Shown: positions 47,508 through 58,180 of the stretch, piece by piece | How positions within the stretch are numbered: position 1 is the stretch's first letter | Layout: each line of letters opens with the position of its first letter | Made by a program: the position numbers and the translations under genes | DNA from: Polytrichum commune | Lineage: Eukaryota > Streptophyta > Polytrichopsida > Polytrichales > Polytrichaceae | Assembly: GCA_950295325.1 (NCBI GenBank) | Contig: OX485809.1 | Location: 4,836,001 to 4,900,000, forward strand | Reading direction: 5' to 3' | DNA length: 64,000 nt | The notes under the pieces: generated by a model | What the model was told of the DNA's origin: nothing | Seen by the model: the letters and a program-made list of their open reading frames with translations, nothing else | The model's database searches: none

Positions 47508-48839
47508 ACCCATATAAATAATGCATATGATTGGGATAACTTTATTTTTGATGCTTATCTACCTTAAATTATCAAGATGTAAGCTTATACCCTGCATATG
47601 ACACTTGGAAATCCACAATGGGTCTCTGTAAACTTTGAGGGTCAAATTCTTATCCGAGCTACATACTTTCAATTCTATCTTGTTGTGTCACAAACAACCC
47701 GATCCAAAATCAACTTGTTTCTCAAGTGCACTTTTCAAATCGGTTAAATACCTTGACGTTATTGAAGATTTGAGTTCAAATCCGCAACCTATGTGCTTTC
47801 GGACACAAATATATATGTTATATGTTGATAACGTAATATTATTTAGCACTACCACAAGATTTTATTCCAAAAATACCTTGTGTCTTCAATGTAAATAAAA
47901 CTGGGAGTGAAATAAATAAACTCTGGGGTGGTAACATTTATTGTCTGTCAACTTGGTGCGGCCCAACAAGTGCCCAACCACCATTGTCGTTTTCTCTCTT
48001 GTGATGCATGTTCACAAGACAGCTCATCAACATGAGCCTTTTGGCAGATGGAACCCACCAATATACTATCATGCACATTTGTGTCAAACGTGTATAGCAT
48101 GCAGAATTCACTCACGCCGTCCAACATATTTTTCTCCGGATCAAAATCTTGCAACAACAATCCTTAGCTAGGCATAGGCACTATGAATTGGGAGGGTCTC
48201 ACCCTATATACGGGAGCCCCACCAAAATTCGGAGTTCCAATCGGTCTATCAATTGGTATGTAAGGAGATGGAAATCCATGATCACCACTCCGATTGTCCA
48301 AAGATTTCGTTCCCCCTTGAAAATGAACCTAGGGCAATGCGTCAAGTGGATTTGACATAAAGTCATATAATTTGATGGGCTTGGAATGAATATCAACAAC
48401 ATGTGGAGAGGATGGGAAGGAGAATGGTGGCACATTCACCGGGATAGGTTTGCATTTGTGTAAGAGAAAAACCCGTGGAAGAAGGTGAACTTGCATCCAA
48501 ATGAAATGCGGTCTCAAAAGAGGGGGGGGGGGGGGGGGGGGGGGGCAAACAAGCACCAACTGCATCATTTTTTTGAGGGGCGTGGCGTTGTTGTGAAAAT
48601 CAAGGTTACGGTCCACGAGAAGGAGGGGGGGGGGTCCTATATGGCCTTTTACTGAGCACTTTGATAAAGAATAAGATATTCATATGAGCTCCAAAGATTA
48701 TTAAGCAAATGGCTACATGTATGATATGGATTTGCAAACTCAATCATCTCACACTAATTCCCTTTTTTGTCATATCCTACAAGAATAAAGTGCTTAAAGA
48801 AAAATTATCCAAATTACACACATCTAGTACCTTAGGCAT
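47508..48839. other. Gene-free stretch with long G tract
   Basis: Contains a segment at 47580-47820 related to 31750-31990, a 24-base G tract at 48522-48545, a shorter G-rich run near 48625-48635, and a weak relative of the 10430 repeat at 48650-48790. No gene supported. Confidence 0.35.
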
Positions 48840-49073
48840 GAGAGATGAAATTATCGTATATGAGCGTACCTCTCATCCATCCAACATACAAAAAAAACTC
48901 CCTTGAAATAGTATGCGCCTTGGAAATTACGAGCTCTTACTTGATTTGACATGGAAATGAGTTTTAAAGATCCCGAATTAGTGTACTCAAAATCATTTGA
49001 GACGAATTGGCCACAAACTTATAAGGGGGTCAAATTTTAATGTGGATGGATGAGAGGTAGGCTGGTATACTAT

Positions 49074-49122
<49 letters not shown>
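48840..49122. mobile_element. MITE, GAGAGAATTAT family, with (TC)23 at its end
   Basis: Left end AGAGATGAAATTATCGTATA through CCTCTCATCCATCCAAC; right end GTGGATGGATGAGAGGTAGG through ACTATAATTCTC, continuing into a 46-base TC run (49077-49122). The inner part shares AGTATGC, TTACGA and TTAGAG/TTTAAAG blocks with 50941-51162. Non-coding. Confidence 0.7.
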
Positions 49123-49125
<3 letters not shown>

Positions 49126-50421
49126 GCCTAAAGCATACATGTGTTATTTGGTATACATTTTTCCCATCTGCACTCACTTCTTGCAATATACGAAACACGC
49201 AATTAGTGTGAGATGGTTTAATTAGCATAATCCTAATCGTACCCGTGACCCTTCAGAGCTCATATGACTATCTTATTCATTATCATATACAATAATTCCC
49301 TCTCGCTCTCTCCCCCCTAACGCAAGCCACTTCCGAACCCGAAGGTGCACATGCAATGCAATGTTTTGTGGGGAGCCAATTAAACAAGTGTCCCGGGTGG
49401 TGAAGAAGATTGCCATGCTGGCAGCAGGGGGCGTGGAGCCTGCCACACGCCAACCTACCTGGCAGGGCTGACATGTCATCGTACTATTCGGTACACCCAG
49501 CCACACGCCGGCAACAACAAGCACCCCTGAAACTCATATAATAATGACCCGGACGGACACCGCAGTATAGCACACCTACATCACGGCCTCCCTTTACTAG
49601 CGGTAATTAATTGGGGGGCCAAAGGACTCGGCCGGGGCGGGGGGGGGGGGGGGGGGGTTAGTAGAATCTTCTTCTTCTTCTTCTTCTTTCCGATCTCGGT
49701 CATTCCATTAACCTATCTCGCTTGCAAATAGCGTTTGGCCGCACTCGTTCCGGTGCTAGCTCTTCAATGCACGTAGACACTTTCATCGACACCAAGGAAC
49801 GAATCTATTTAGTGCCGTATGTGTATTTTATGTTGCCGTGGTACCTCTTCTAATCCCATTTGTTGTGAGTAAGGTTACAATTCATGTCATGCCGACTCAG
49901 ATAGATAGATACAAACTCCGGTCCCTGGGGTAGGGGCCGGCGTGAATAAAGTGTCCGTTCGTAATGCCAATAACCCGATGCCCACATGACAAAGGGAAAT
50001 TGGGGCTATACTACTCTCCCCTTTCGAGGATGGACACTATAGTAGTCAGAAACCGAATAAAGAAAGCTAGTTGCAGCTGGCAGCTGTTTACTGTTGTTTT
50101 GTTGGTGTTATAAGGTGTGATTTTGTGGCGTTGGTGTTTGCCAAGTCATGTTTCCTCGGTTGGTTGAGGGAGGATGTTATCAGAGACTATGCATCAAGTT
50201 CGTTGTTTCAAGAGCAAATTTCCTAACCACTTTGCGTTCACACTTGAACGTTACTAGTTCTTGGGTGTATTTGGTTCTATCTTTGGTCCATTCTATGTTA
50301 ATGTGGATGTTAACTGTAGTTATGCGTTACTAGTTATTGGTCTATTTGGTCTCATGCCGACTCACTTTTAGTTCATCGACGGTTTAGTTGGGTGTATTCT
50401 ACATACTAGCATTTTGGTGTG
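49123..50421. other. GC-richer gene-free stretch
   Basis: From about 49310 to 50060 the sequence is richer in G+C and CpG than the surrounding DNA and includes CCACACGCC direct repeats (49443 and 49501), a G19 tract (49639-49657) and a (CTT)n run (about 49671-49687). No frame of gene-like length is present. At 50178-50317 it contains the second copy of the 16507-16637 repeat. Confidence 0.4.
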
Positions 50422-50809
50422 TTGGGCTGGATCACATCTTCATTCGGCTGGGTTTTGCCCCTCCCACGCCTCCTTCACTGCCTGGTTTTCCCATCCGCAC
50501 CTGCGTGGGAGCTCTTCCTTATTGGGAACCAATGTGACAATATTGCCGCGTCACTAAAGCCATTCAACGCCCGGTCACATATGCCATTAAGCTCCTTCAG
50601 CATGTGAAGAGAGCTCTGTGGATTAACTTGGGAATAATGAAAGTGAAGTCGACTTGAGTGTTTGTGATTTTGACCGGGTATTGTCACATTGGTTCCCAAC
50701 GAGGAAGAGCTCCCATGCAGGTGTGGGCAGGGAGCATGGGGAAGATCAGGCAGTGAAGGAGGCGGGGGAGGGGCGGGGCCCAACTAAATGAAGATGTGAC
50801 CTAGCCCAA
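50422..50809. mobile_element. Foldback MITE with ~120-bp arms (388 bp)
   Basis: Begins TTGGGCTGGATCACATCTTC and ends GAAGATGTGACCTAGCCCAA. The arms pair over about 120 bp, including CTCCTTCACTGCCTG against CAGGCAGTGAAGGAG and GGGAACCAATGTGACAATA against TATTGTCACATTGGTTCCC. The outer arms are GC-rich. No clear target duplication. No protein is encoded; a 102-aa minus frame is only the foldback read through. Confidence 0.85.
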
Positions 50810-50940
50810 AGCCATTGCATGCCAGGTGGTTCACAACTAGTTTTGAGCTTGAGACAAATAAAAATTGGTGGTATTAAATATACATTATTAAGGTGTAGCG
50901 TGATTCCTAATAGGTAATAGTACCACAATACCCACAATGG

Positions 50941-51162
50941 AAGAGAGAATTATCGCATGCAAGTGTGTACGCTTCATTAACCAAACATAAAAGCCTTGAT
51001 ATAGTATGCAGCCCGAATGTTACGAATTTTTGTTGATTTCACACCCAAATTAGCTTTAGAGCTCATGAAGCGGTCTAGTCCATGTCATTTGAGATGCCTA
51101 ATCCACAAACATATAAGCATACAAGTTTTATGTTGGATGGACAAGAGGTATTCTCCTCTCTC
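50941..51162. mobile_element. MITE, GAGAGAATTAT family, copy without microsatellite
   Basis: Left end GAGAGAATTATCGCATGCAA; right end TGTTGGATGGACAAGAGGTA followed by TTCTCCTCTCTCC. Inner blocks ATATAGTATGCAGCC and TTACGAATTT match 48840-49078. Here the terminus is only a few CT units long. Confidence 0.7.
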
Positions 51163-52914
51163 CATTACCATTAGTGACTTAGGATCGCTTTCACACACAT
51201 ACCAAGAGCCGTGACCATGGAACCTAAGGACCTTGAAAACCATCCAAAGGCCGTATCATTTTCATCTTAATAAATACATGCACAATATTTAATAATAAGA
51301 TTAGGATGTTTCTTTGAGATTCAAGAAGCGAAAATTATGGAGTGTATGATTAATAAGAGAATTAGACAAAAATAGGAAAAAAGAGTGATGAAAACCACGG
51401 CTTTATCTTGTCATGGGATGGGTAGGTGGAAGGGTGGCTTTATTTTCCTGCTTGTTCACTTAGTTGTACCAAATCATGCACCCCACGAATCAATCAACGA
51501 TCCCAACAAGGTTCAAACCTGGACCAACAACATGGTAGATGGATCTACTTCGCCAACCTTATTCCCATGATTTGGCGATCAAGGTGAAACTCGCGGTTTC
51601 CTTAGACCCATTGTTACAATTCTTTTCCAATTAGTTGACAAGTTTTTGTTAGGTTTGGTTTGGTTTTATTTCTTTTTGAAATTTCGTTTCCATTAAGTTA
51701 AATATTTTGCCTCTAAAGTAGAACATAGAAGTAAACATGTAGAAGGCTTGCATTAATACTTGGCAGTGATCAAGTCTATATAGAGATAAGTCCCCGGGAT
51801 AAGTCAAAGTAATCTAAAAGTTTTGACGTGAAAAGTTGGGAATCATCGTTGCACAATTAATGCAACCATTCGAAGGAAAACCCTTATGTGGTTCTAGAGG
51901 AGAAAATTTTGACCTAGTAGTTAGTATAAGTTGGAGGAGAATGGACTTGGGAATGGAGTTATGTAAATTATTTATAGGAAGAGAAGAGGGAAAAAAAGAA
52001 GAAAGAAAACATGAGTGCAATTGAACTAGTTTTGATTGTTGGAAGTGTGACATGGACATATATTTTGCTTATACATATCTTGTGTTGGATGGTGAAGTTG
52101 AAGTGTTGAGTTGGTATGAATTAGTGCTAGAGTAGTGCAAAAATGTGCTTTAATAATGTCTAATAAGCATTGATTTGGTCAATGCTGCTGATTGTTTTCT
52201 ACATGCATGTTGGAATAGCGAAAATGATATAGATTTGTACTTAATGTGCCCCCAGATCATCACTTGGTGTTTGGGGATAATATTGGGGCTAAAGTTTCAT
52301 TCTTTGATATGTAGAAATGAAGATTAAGTAAGCAAAATGAATCTAGTGAAGCTCAACATTGAACTAGAGAAAAATGAAGTTGCTAGATGGTCCAAAGAGT
52401 ATTTAGTGATGTAGTTTATTGTTGTTAGGACCTCAAACATACGTGAAAAACCAAACAATTTATAGCCAAGTACCATGTGTTCCTCTAAAGTGGTTTATCC
52501 TACCTAACACCATCATATGTGGGAAATAAAGTGGAAAACAGAAATCCAACTGTGCAATCGATGAGCCCTCATGCTTAGTGTAAAGTAAAAGTGGATTATG
52601 TTGAAGGACTGCAACATATATTCATGTTGTGGTCGATCACAAATTAAAGTGATCACCACAACCCCTAGGTTTAAATGCAGTATCATGTACACCATGAAAC
52701 ATTATTCACTTGTTGCCATGTAGAATGCCATGTAGATTTTTCATCCATTCGAACTCTTTTTGTGAATTTTGCTTGGGTCTAGTGTAAAGTGAACTTGGGC
52801 ATTCTTTGCCTTTTTGACCAATCACATAATTGTGTTTCATGGGTCAAGGGCCCTCAACCTCTAGTGTAAATTGGGCCCCTAAGTATTAACAAGCTCTTGG
52901 AATCACTGCATGGG
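51163..52914. other. Gene-free stretch
   Basis: No recognisable coding frame on either strand. Near 52840-52885 CAACCTCTAGTGTAAATTGGGCCCC resembles one terminus of the Tourist-like MITE at 11203-11653, suggesting a solo end or truncated copy. Confidence 0.35.
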
Positions 52915-53041
52915 AAGTGTTTGGGCATAGTTGGTCAAAATCCTAGTGATTCTAAATCCATGTTACATGTTGACATCTTCCGGGTTTTCTTTATTCATTT
53001 GAGGTATATTCTTCCATAGATTCTTCCTAAAATGATCGGTA
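52915..53041 (+). mobile_element. MITE, CCGGTT family, left fragment
   Basis: Carries GGCATAGTTGGTCAAAATCC, GTTACATGTTGACATCTTC and TTCATTTGAGGTATATTC in family order, then stops at GATCGGTA where the pogo-like element begins. The family sequence resumes at 53763, but about 46 bp upstream in family coordinates. Confidence 0.65.
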
Positions 53042-53762
53042 CAGTCTAACCTCCTTAAAACGACACACGTTTATATGACACCCTCGATATTATGACACAT
53101 TTTTGCGCGACCAAACTTTTCAGTTCAAAACTCCCTCTTTTATACGACTACAACATTCTATAATGCGACATTTAGAATCTCCATTTTGTCTTATTAAAGA
53201 GGTAGTTAATGCTAAAATTCCTTTCATCTATGTTATGTACATCTAAAATACATGCATTTTCACTTGGAAATTACTCTGGAACTTCACTTATTATTGGTAA
53301 CTTAATGAGAATTAGGGTTACTAGTGTAGATGTGGATGATTTTGCTTCATCTATAGTAAAACTTAGTGTTGCTAAACGGCATGCATCATTGTTGTCTCTT
53401 ATTAGAGAACTCTTTATATTTTAATGTTAATGAAATTATTAGTTTTCAAAAGTTAGTAGGGAATTTAGATAAGATGACAGTTGCTAACTTGGGTAGGCAA
53501 CACCAAAGAACTTTGGACTCCTGTTTCAAGACTTCTTGAAAATATTCGTATTCATGTGGAATTATAATTGATTATTTCACACCATCTATATTGCTTAAGC
53601 TCGTTGTATATATTTTTAAGCTCATATTTACTTACGTTTTTGTACTCCCTCAATAATACGACAACTTTTCGCCATTTGTCATATTAATGAGAAGATGACA
53701 CCTCACTAATACGTCTTTTTGTGTGTTTCCCAAACATGTGTCATACTAAGGAGGGAGAACAA
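53042..53762. mobile_element. Pogo/Emigrant-like non-autonomous element (721 bp)
   Basis: Begins CAGTCTAACCTCCTTAAAAC between TA dinucleotides (53040-53041 and 53763-53764); the right end complements to TTGTTCTCCCTCCTTAGTATGACACATGTTT-like sequence. CAGT...CCTC termini with a TA target are characteristic of pogo/Tigger elements and the plant MITE Emigrant. CCCTC-x-TAxTAYGACA motifs recur inside each end as subterminal repeats. A 71-codon frame at 53209-53424 could be a transposase remnant, but this is unproven. Confidence 0.75.
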
Positions 53763-53835
53763 TATTCATTTGAGGCATCCTATAGATTCCTCTAAGATGA
53801 TTCGTAATTCTCCCGAAGTCTCCAACTTCAACTGG

Positions 53836-54279
53836 TTATTGTTTCTCAAACTCAACTGGTTATTATTTCTCATACTCAACCGGTTATTTCTCAAACTCAA
53901 CTGGTTATTATTTCTCAAACTCAACCTGTTATTTTATCTCAAACTCAACCGGTTATTATTTCTCAAACTCAACCGATTATTTCTCAAACTCAACCGGTTA
54001 TTTCTCAAACTCGACCAGTTATTATTTCTCAAACTCAACCGGTTATTATTCCTCAAACTCAACTGGTTCTTATTTCTCAAACTCAACCGGTTATTTCTCA
54101 AACTCAACTGGTTATTATTTCTCAAACTCAACCGGTTATTATTTCTCAAACTTGACCGGTCATTATTTTTTAAACTCAACCGGTTATTATTTCTCAAACT
54201 CGACCGGTTATTATTTCTCATACTCAACTGCTTATTATGTCTCAAACTCAACCAGTTATTAGTTCTGAGACTGAACCGG
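53836..54279 (+). repeat. 19-unit minisatellite (24/21 bp) grown from a MITE
   Basis: Nineteen head-to-tail units: fifteen of 24 bp (TTATTATTTCTCAAACTC-AACCGG) and four of 21 bp lacking one TTA (units 3, 7, 8, 12). The array sits inside a CCGGTT-family MITE copy, at the place where other copies have one such unit (CTATTTCTCAAACTC). Because 24 and 21 are multiples of 3, long frames run through on both strands (191 aa on plus, 116 aa on minus). These are by-products and not genes. Confidence 0.95.
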
Positions 54280-54850
54280 TTCACCTGTAAGTAGCCGCCG
54301 GTTCTCTCGGAGCATGGCTTCGAGAGTAAGCAAATCTAAAGTAAGATTACCAACCAGAGGCCCAGCAAAGCTGTCCTTGTATGGGTACCGGACTACTTTA
54401 AGGATTGGGACCTTGCAACGACTTATTATTAGTGTTGGCAGTGGAATGTTAAATTTGCACTTTCACATTTTAAGTACCAAAGCATCCATTGTTCATTTGT
54501 ACATGTACCCAATTCGATTGCTCATCTTAATTGGACACCTATATTTGAGTGGTATGTATGTGGCTAAGTGTGGCTCCAAAAACATATATCAGAAAGACAT
54601 GTGTTAAAAAGAGATAACCATTCTAAGTTAAATAATGAACATGACCTATATGATCATTTATTTGACGAGCATGAGAATGTTCACTTCGATGATGAATAAG
54701 ATATCCATGTGGACTCTGAAAATTATGAGGAAAGTGACTATAGCCTCGATTTGGATTGGCTATTCCTCTTATACTAATGGTGTGTTTTACTATGTCCTGG
54801 GAGAAGTGGGCTAGTGGGAAAAAACAACCACTTAAGAGCCGCTACCTTAA
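54280..54850. repeat. Dispersed repeat (54540-54830) and MITE right end
   Basis: After the end of the CCGGTT MITE (about 54310), 54540-54830 matches 10430-10740 (GAATAAGATATCCATGTG, TATGAGGAAAGTGACTA, GGGAGAAGTGGGCTAGT). No gene supported. Confidence 0.5.
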
Positions 54851-55357
54851 GGCCACTTCACACACAAGACTGAGAGCATGTGACCATTACACTTCAAGCA
54901 CTCTCGTTGGTGGGGAAGGCGGAGCCGGTCCAAGTTCACTTCACACTACGCTTGAGGGACCAACGGAGTATATAAGTGAATGCAAGATGGATGTAAGGTC
55001 TACATGGATTCCTACATGGCAGCTAATGGATTAGGTTTCATGGTCACTTGGACTATTTTCAAAAAACCACCTCTTGGAGGTAGGTAGGCCTGAGACAAAA
55101 CTGGAAGACCATGGCACTCTGAACGCTCACAACCGTTGATTTATTCTATTTTATTATGTGTGAGGACTTGGATGAATAAAGATTCATCGAAATAGCATTT
55201 GGTTGAGGTCCCGGTCACATATGACTTCACACTACACTTGAGGGTCCGTGACCACACTACATGATTTCGGAGGTGTGTCGAGACGGCCTTTGGACAATTT
55301 CTTTTGGGATCTCAAAATTTCATGGTCATGGCTCTTGGCTCATGTGTGAAGTGGCCC
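54851..55357. mobile_element. Foldback MITE (GGCCACTTCACAC termini, 507 bp)
   Basis: Left end GGCCACTTCACACACAAG, right end CTCATGTGTGAAGTGGCCC, flanked by TAA/TGA. Internal copies of TTCACTTCACACTACGCTTGAGGG-type sequence occur at about 54938 and 55224 (GACTTCACACTACACTTGAG), so the element itself contains a direct repeat. Related ends occur at 205-228 and 10811-11199. Confidence 0.7.
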
Positions 55358-55441
55358 TGAGGTGTCCGTGAAGCCTACACATGGTTGGCACTATAGGTTG
55401 TTAACTATAAGTATGTAGGTCAACATTTTAGTATCTACACT

Positions 55442-55650
55442 AATTGTCCCACTTAGTGTGAGTTACTAATTTAGAGTTACGCAGTGCTATAATTGTTTAA
55501 TGAGGGTGCAATATTTTACCCAGCAAAGTTATTCATGTTATATGAATGTCTGAACAACCTATTGAACTTTCGTTAGCAAAAATTGAACTCCTAAGTAAGA
55601 CACTCTTGCACTACGAATCTCGGAAGAGGAACACACGCTAATTGAAATAA
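55442..55650. mobile_element. MITE, CCCAATTAGTG family, copy 3
   Basis: Shares AGTTACGCAGTGCTATAA, CCCAGCAAAGTTATTCATGT and CTATTGAACTTTCGTTAG with the other copies; termini are partly decayed (TAATTGTCCCACTTAGTG, ACACGCTAATTGAAATAA). Non-coding. Confidence 0.7.
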
Positions 55651-57784
55651 CCAGAGTAGTAACCATTTTTCCTATGATGCTTTTGTTTATCAATCAAGTG
55701 GCACCAATGAACTAGAGAGTGTAATAATTTCATCCATATTCTGACTAACACCATCATAAATGGATGAATAATAAATAATATGGATGGTGTTTCCACAATT
55801 TTCCTTTCAAGCTTTGGTGTGAATTTTGCCAAAAAAAGAGGATAATAATAACATTATTTTTTTTCTTGCTTTTTGACTATAATTATTCCACTAAAGAAAT
55901 CATGGGTAGCTAGGTTAGGGTTAGGTTGGTAGGTGGGTTGTAAGGATGGTAGGCCCTCCCACATGGCATAGCATATCATGACATATGGCGTAGCATATCA
56001 TGCCACTATATCACGAGGCTTTAGTTCATCTTACGGGAAATAAATTTCCACATACACTAACTTAAAAAGCTTGTGGAGATATCATGGTAATTAGTACGTA
56101 GGTCTTGGATATATGGGATGGTGGATTGTAGTCCCAAGGCGGTTTTAGGCAAATCGTTATTGGATAGAAAATATATTTTAATAATGTTTTAGATAAATAT
56201 ATTTTTAAATATATTTTCACTTTTTCTTTGACAAAAAAGATAGTATTTTGCAACACATTTTTTTTCCAATTTTTTCCTATTAATCCCCAGACATGATAAT
56301 TGACATTGAAACCGCCATGATACTATGGTATGTAAGTTTTGCATTTAACAAATTCTTTATGCAATTTAGATAACAATGAAAACCTCAAACCCCCGGTAGC
56401 CACTGAACATTCCTCCCCTCCTTAGTAGATATCAAACTACCTCCTAGTTCAAAGCCTAGCTTGGTACCATTTAGCTATTTGTGGAATACATTTTTTGATT
56501 GTTTTCAGTCAAAATGGAAACGAAATGTAAAGAAGGGTAAAACAGAACTAGTTAGGTGACTCCGGTGTGAAATGACAGGCCATAGTCTAGGAGATATAGA
56601 AAAAGGGAGAATTGTGGAGATTATGGTATGATAGGAAGAGTTGTCACCTTTGTAGTGAAAAGCATATAAAAGGCTGGGGAAAAGAGAGTAGTGCTGGCCG
56701 GGATAGCCCCATGAAAAACTACTATTTATCCTTGGGAACTTTGTGCCTCGTAATTGCTGAAGTCTTTTGTGAACATATGATTATTGTAAAGTTGAATATC
56801 TGTAACCAGGGTGAATGCACTGGGAATTAATCTTACCGTGAGTACTTCTGTGAATAATTTCGATTGGGAGTTCTGTGTGGAAGAGAAGTTACGTCTGAAG
56901 CAGTGTGATTTCATTGCAGTCTCGGATTCTGTGACACCAAGTCTTTATCTCGTGAGAAATCGGCAATGGTTTGGTAGTGTCGGATTGAATGCCCTGTACC
57001 TGTGAGATTCAATGTTGATAAAGCTTCGGGTTCTCATTATCTAAGTAAGGTCGTCTTAACAGTATGATGGCGAGATCACAATGTGGCATAATCTGGTGTT
57101 AGAAATATTATTATCCTCCTGAATGAATTACTGATTCCAAGTATGAGAATGTCTCTGATTGTGAGAGGAAGATCTTTATTCGAGTAATCAACATGATAAT
57201 GTCACCCCAGAAATGATGAATTGATGTCAACACTTCTTATCACAATCTTGGTGGAGGGGAATTACAGAATTAGAGACGAGGAAAATCAGGCTTCCTCAGG
57301 AAGTAGTGATTGTTATGTGAAATGATAATTATTGAGTTTATTATAAATATATGTGTATTACCACTGACACAATTTATAACAAAAGAACAGTTGATTGCCG
57401 ATTCTTTTGTGATGTCATGAGGGAGTCGTAATTGAAGACTGATGTTGGACTGTTCATCTGTACTGCGATAATTTATTTGAAAGTTTAATTGAGGGAACGT
57501 GAGTAATTAATTACTTGATGAAAGTTGATCTCGTACTTTATAAGATGAGTCATATGTTGGAAATGCGTACAAGCATAATGTTTTTCTTCCGAGAAACTTC
57601 TGTTGTTTCTTTCTATGGCTATGGCAGGAGAAGGTTGTTGTGGCGTAAATAAAACCTTTGGCCACGAAGGGTTGAGAGATTGTTCAACCGTTTCATTTCA
57701 GCATAGACTGGTAAGGCTTGTGTACCCATGACCTTGAAAATGTGCGCATAATTAAATGAATTTGGTACGCAGCTCTCTAGCTAC
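55651..57784. other. Gene-free stretch, possible LTR-like promoter
   Basis: A TATA-like ATATAAAAGGCTGGG at about 56665 is followed by sequence of more balanced composition to about 57050. This resembles a solo LTR promoter, but terminal repeats and a primer-binding site could not be shown. No protein-coding frame is recognisable. Confidence 0.3.
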
Positions 57785-58180
57785 ATTAAAGTTGAATTAA
57801 TTAACAAGAGGCTATTGCAATACCAAAGTGGCCTTGGCTTTGGAAATGAGACGGATTCGAGTTACTTATACAAGACTATGGACTATGGCTGTGCCCATGC
57901 TTGTGCACCGCACTTGGTCCAATTAAAATGAACTCACTGCCAGACAATTGACTGGGATAGTAGAGTGAGGTGAGAGACTGTCACATTTGCATGTACTGAC
58001 ATCGAGTGGTTTTTAGCGTTTTTTATCCCGTACCCGTAACCCAATTATCACACCTACCTTGAAATGAAATGTTATAACCTGGTGTTTTACCTAACAAACC
58101 TTGTCTAAGACACCTAGATGTTATATGAATCACCTTTTGAGTCTTCCCTGATTGTTTCCCTGGGTTTTGTTTTGTAACCA
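57785..58180 (+). repeat. Direct repeat, left copy
   Basis: Collinear with 61030-61395: CAAGAGGCTATT/CAAGGCTATT, TTGGCTTTGG, GGTTGTGCC/GGCTGTGCCCATGCTTG, AACTCACT-CCA, ACACCTAGA and TTTCC(C/A)TGGGTTTTGT. Roughly three quarters of bases match. The two copies lie 3.2 kb apart in the same orientation. Confidence 0.7.

Noticed and set aside
53836-54279. Possible CRISPR-like array of short repeats
   Set aside because: Units are contiguous with no unique spacers, and the window is plant nuclear DNA.
53719-54294. 191-aa plus-strand frame rich in LLFLKLNR repeats, and a 116-aa minus-strand SLRNN repeat frame
   Set aside because: Both are read-through of the 24/21-bp minisatellite, whose unit lengths are multiples of three; no gene signals around it.
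55905-55945. Telomere-like GGTTAGGGTTAGG
   Set aside because: Only about two units, and not the usual plant repeat TTTAGGG; likely chance.
56555-57050. Solo LTR of a retrotransposon
   Set aside because: A TATA-like box and altered composition are present, but no terminal TG...CA with target duplication, partner LTR or primer-binding site could be shown.
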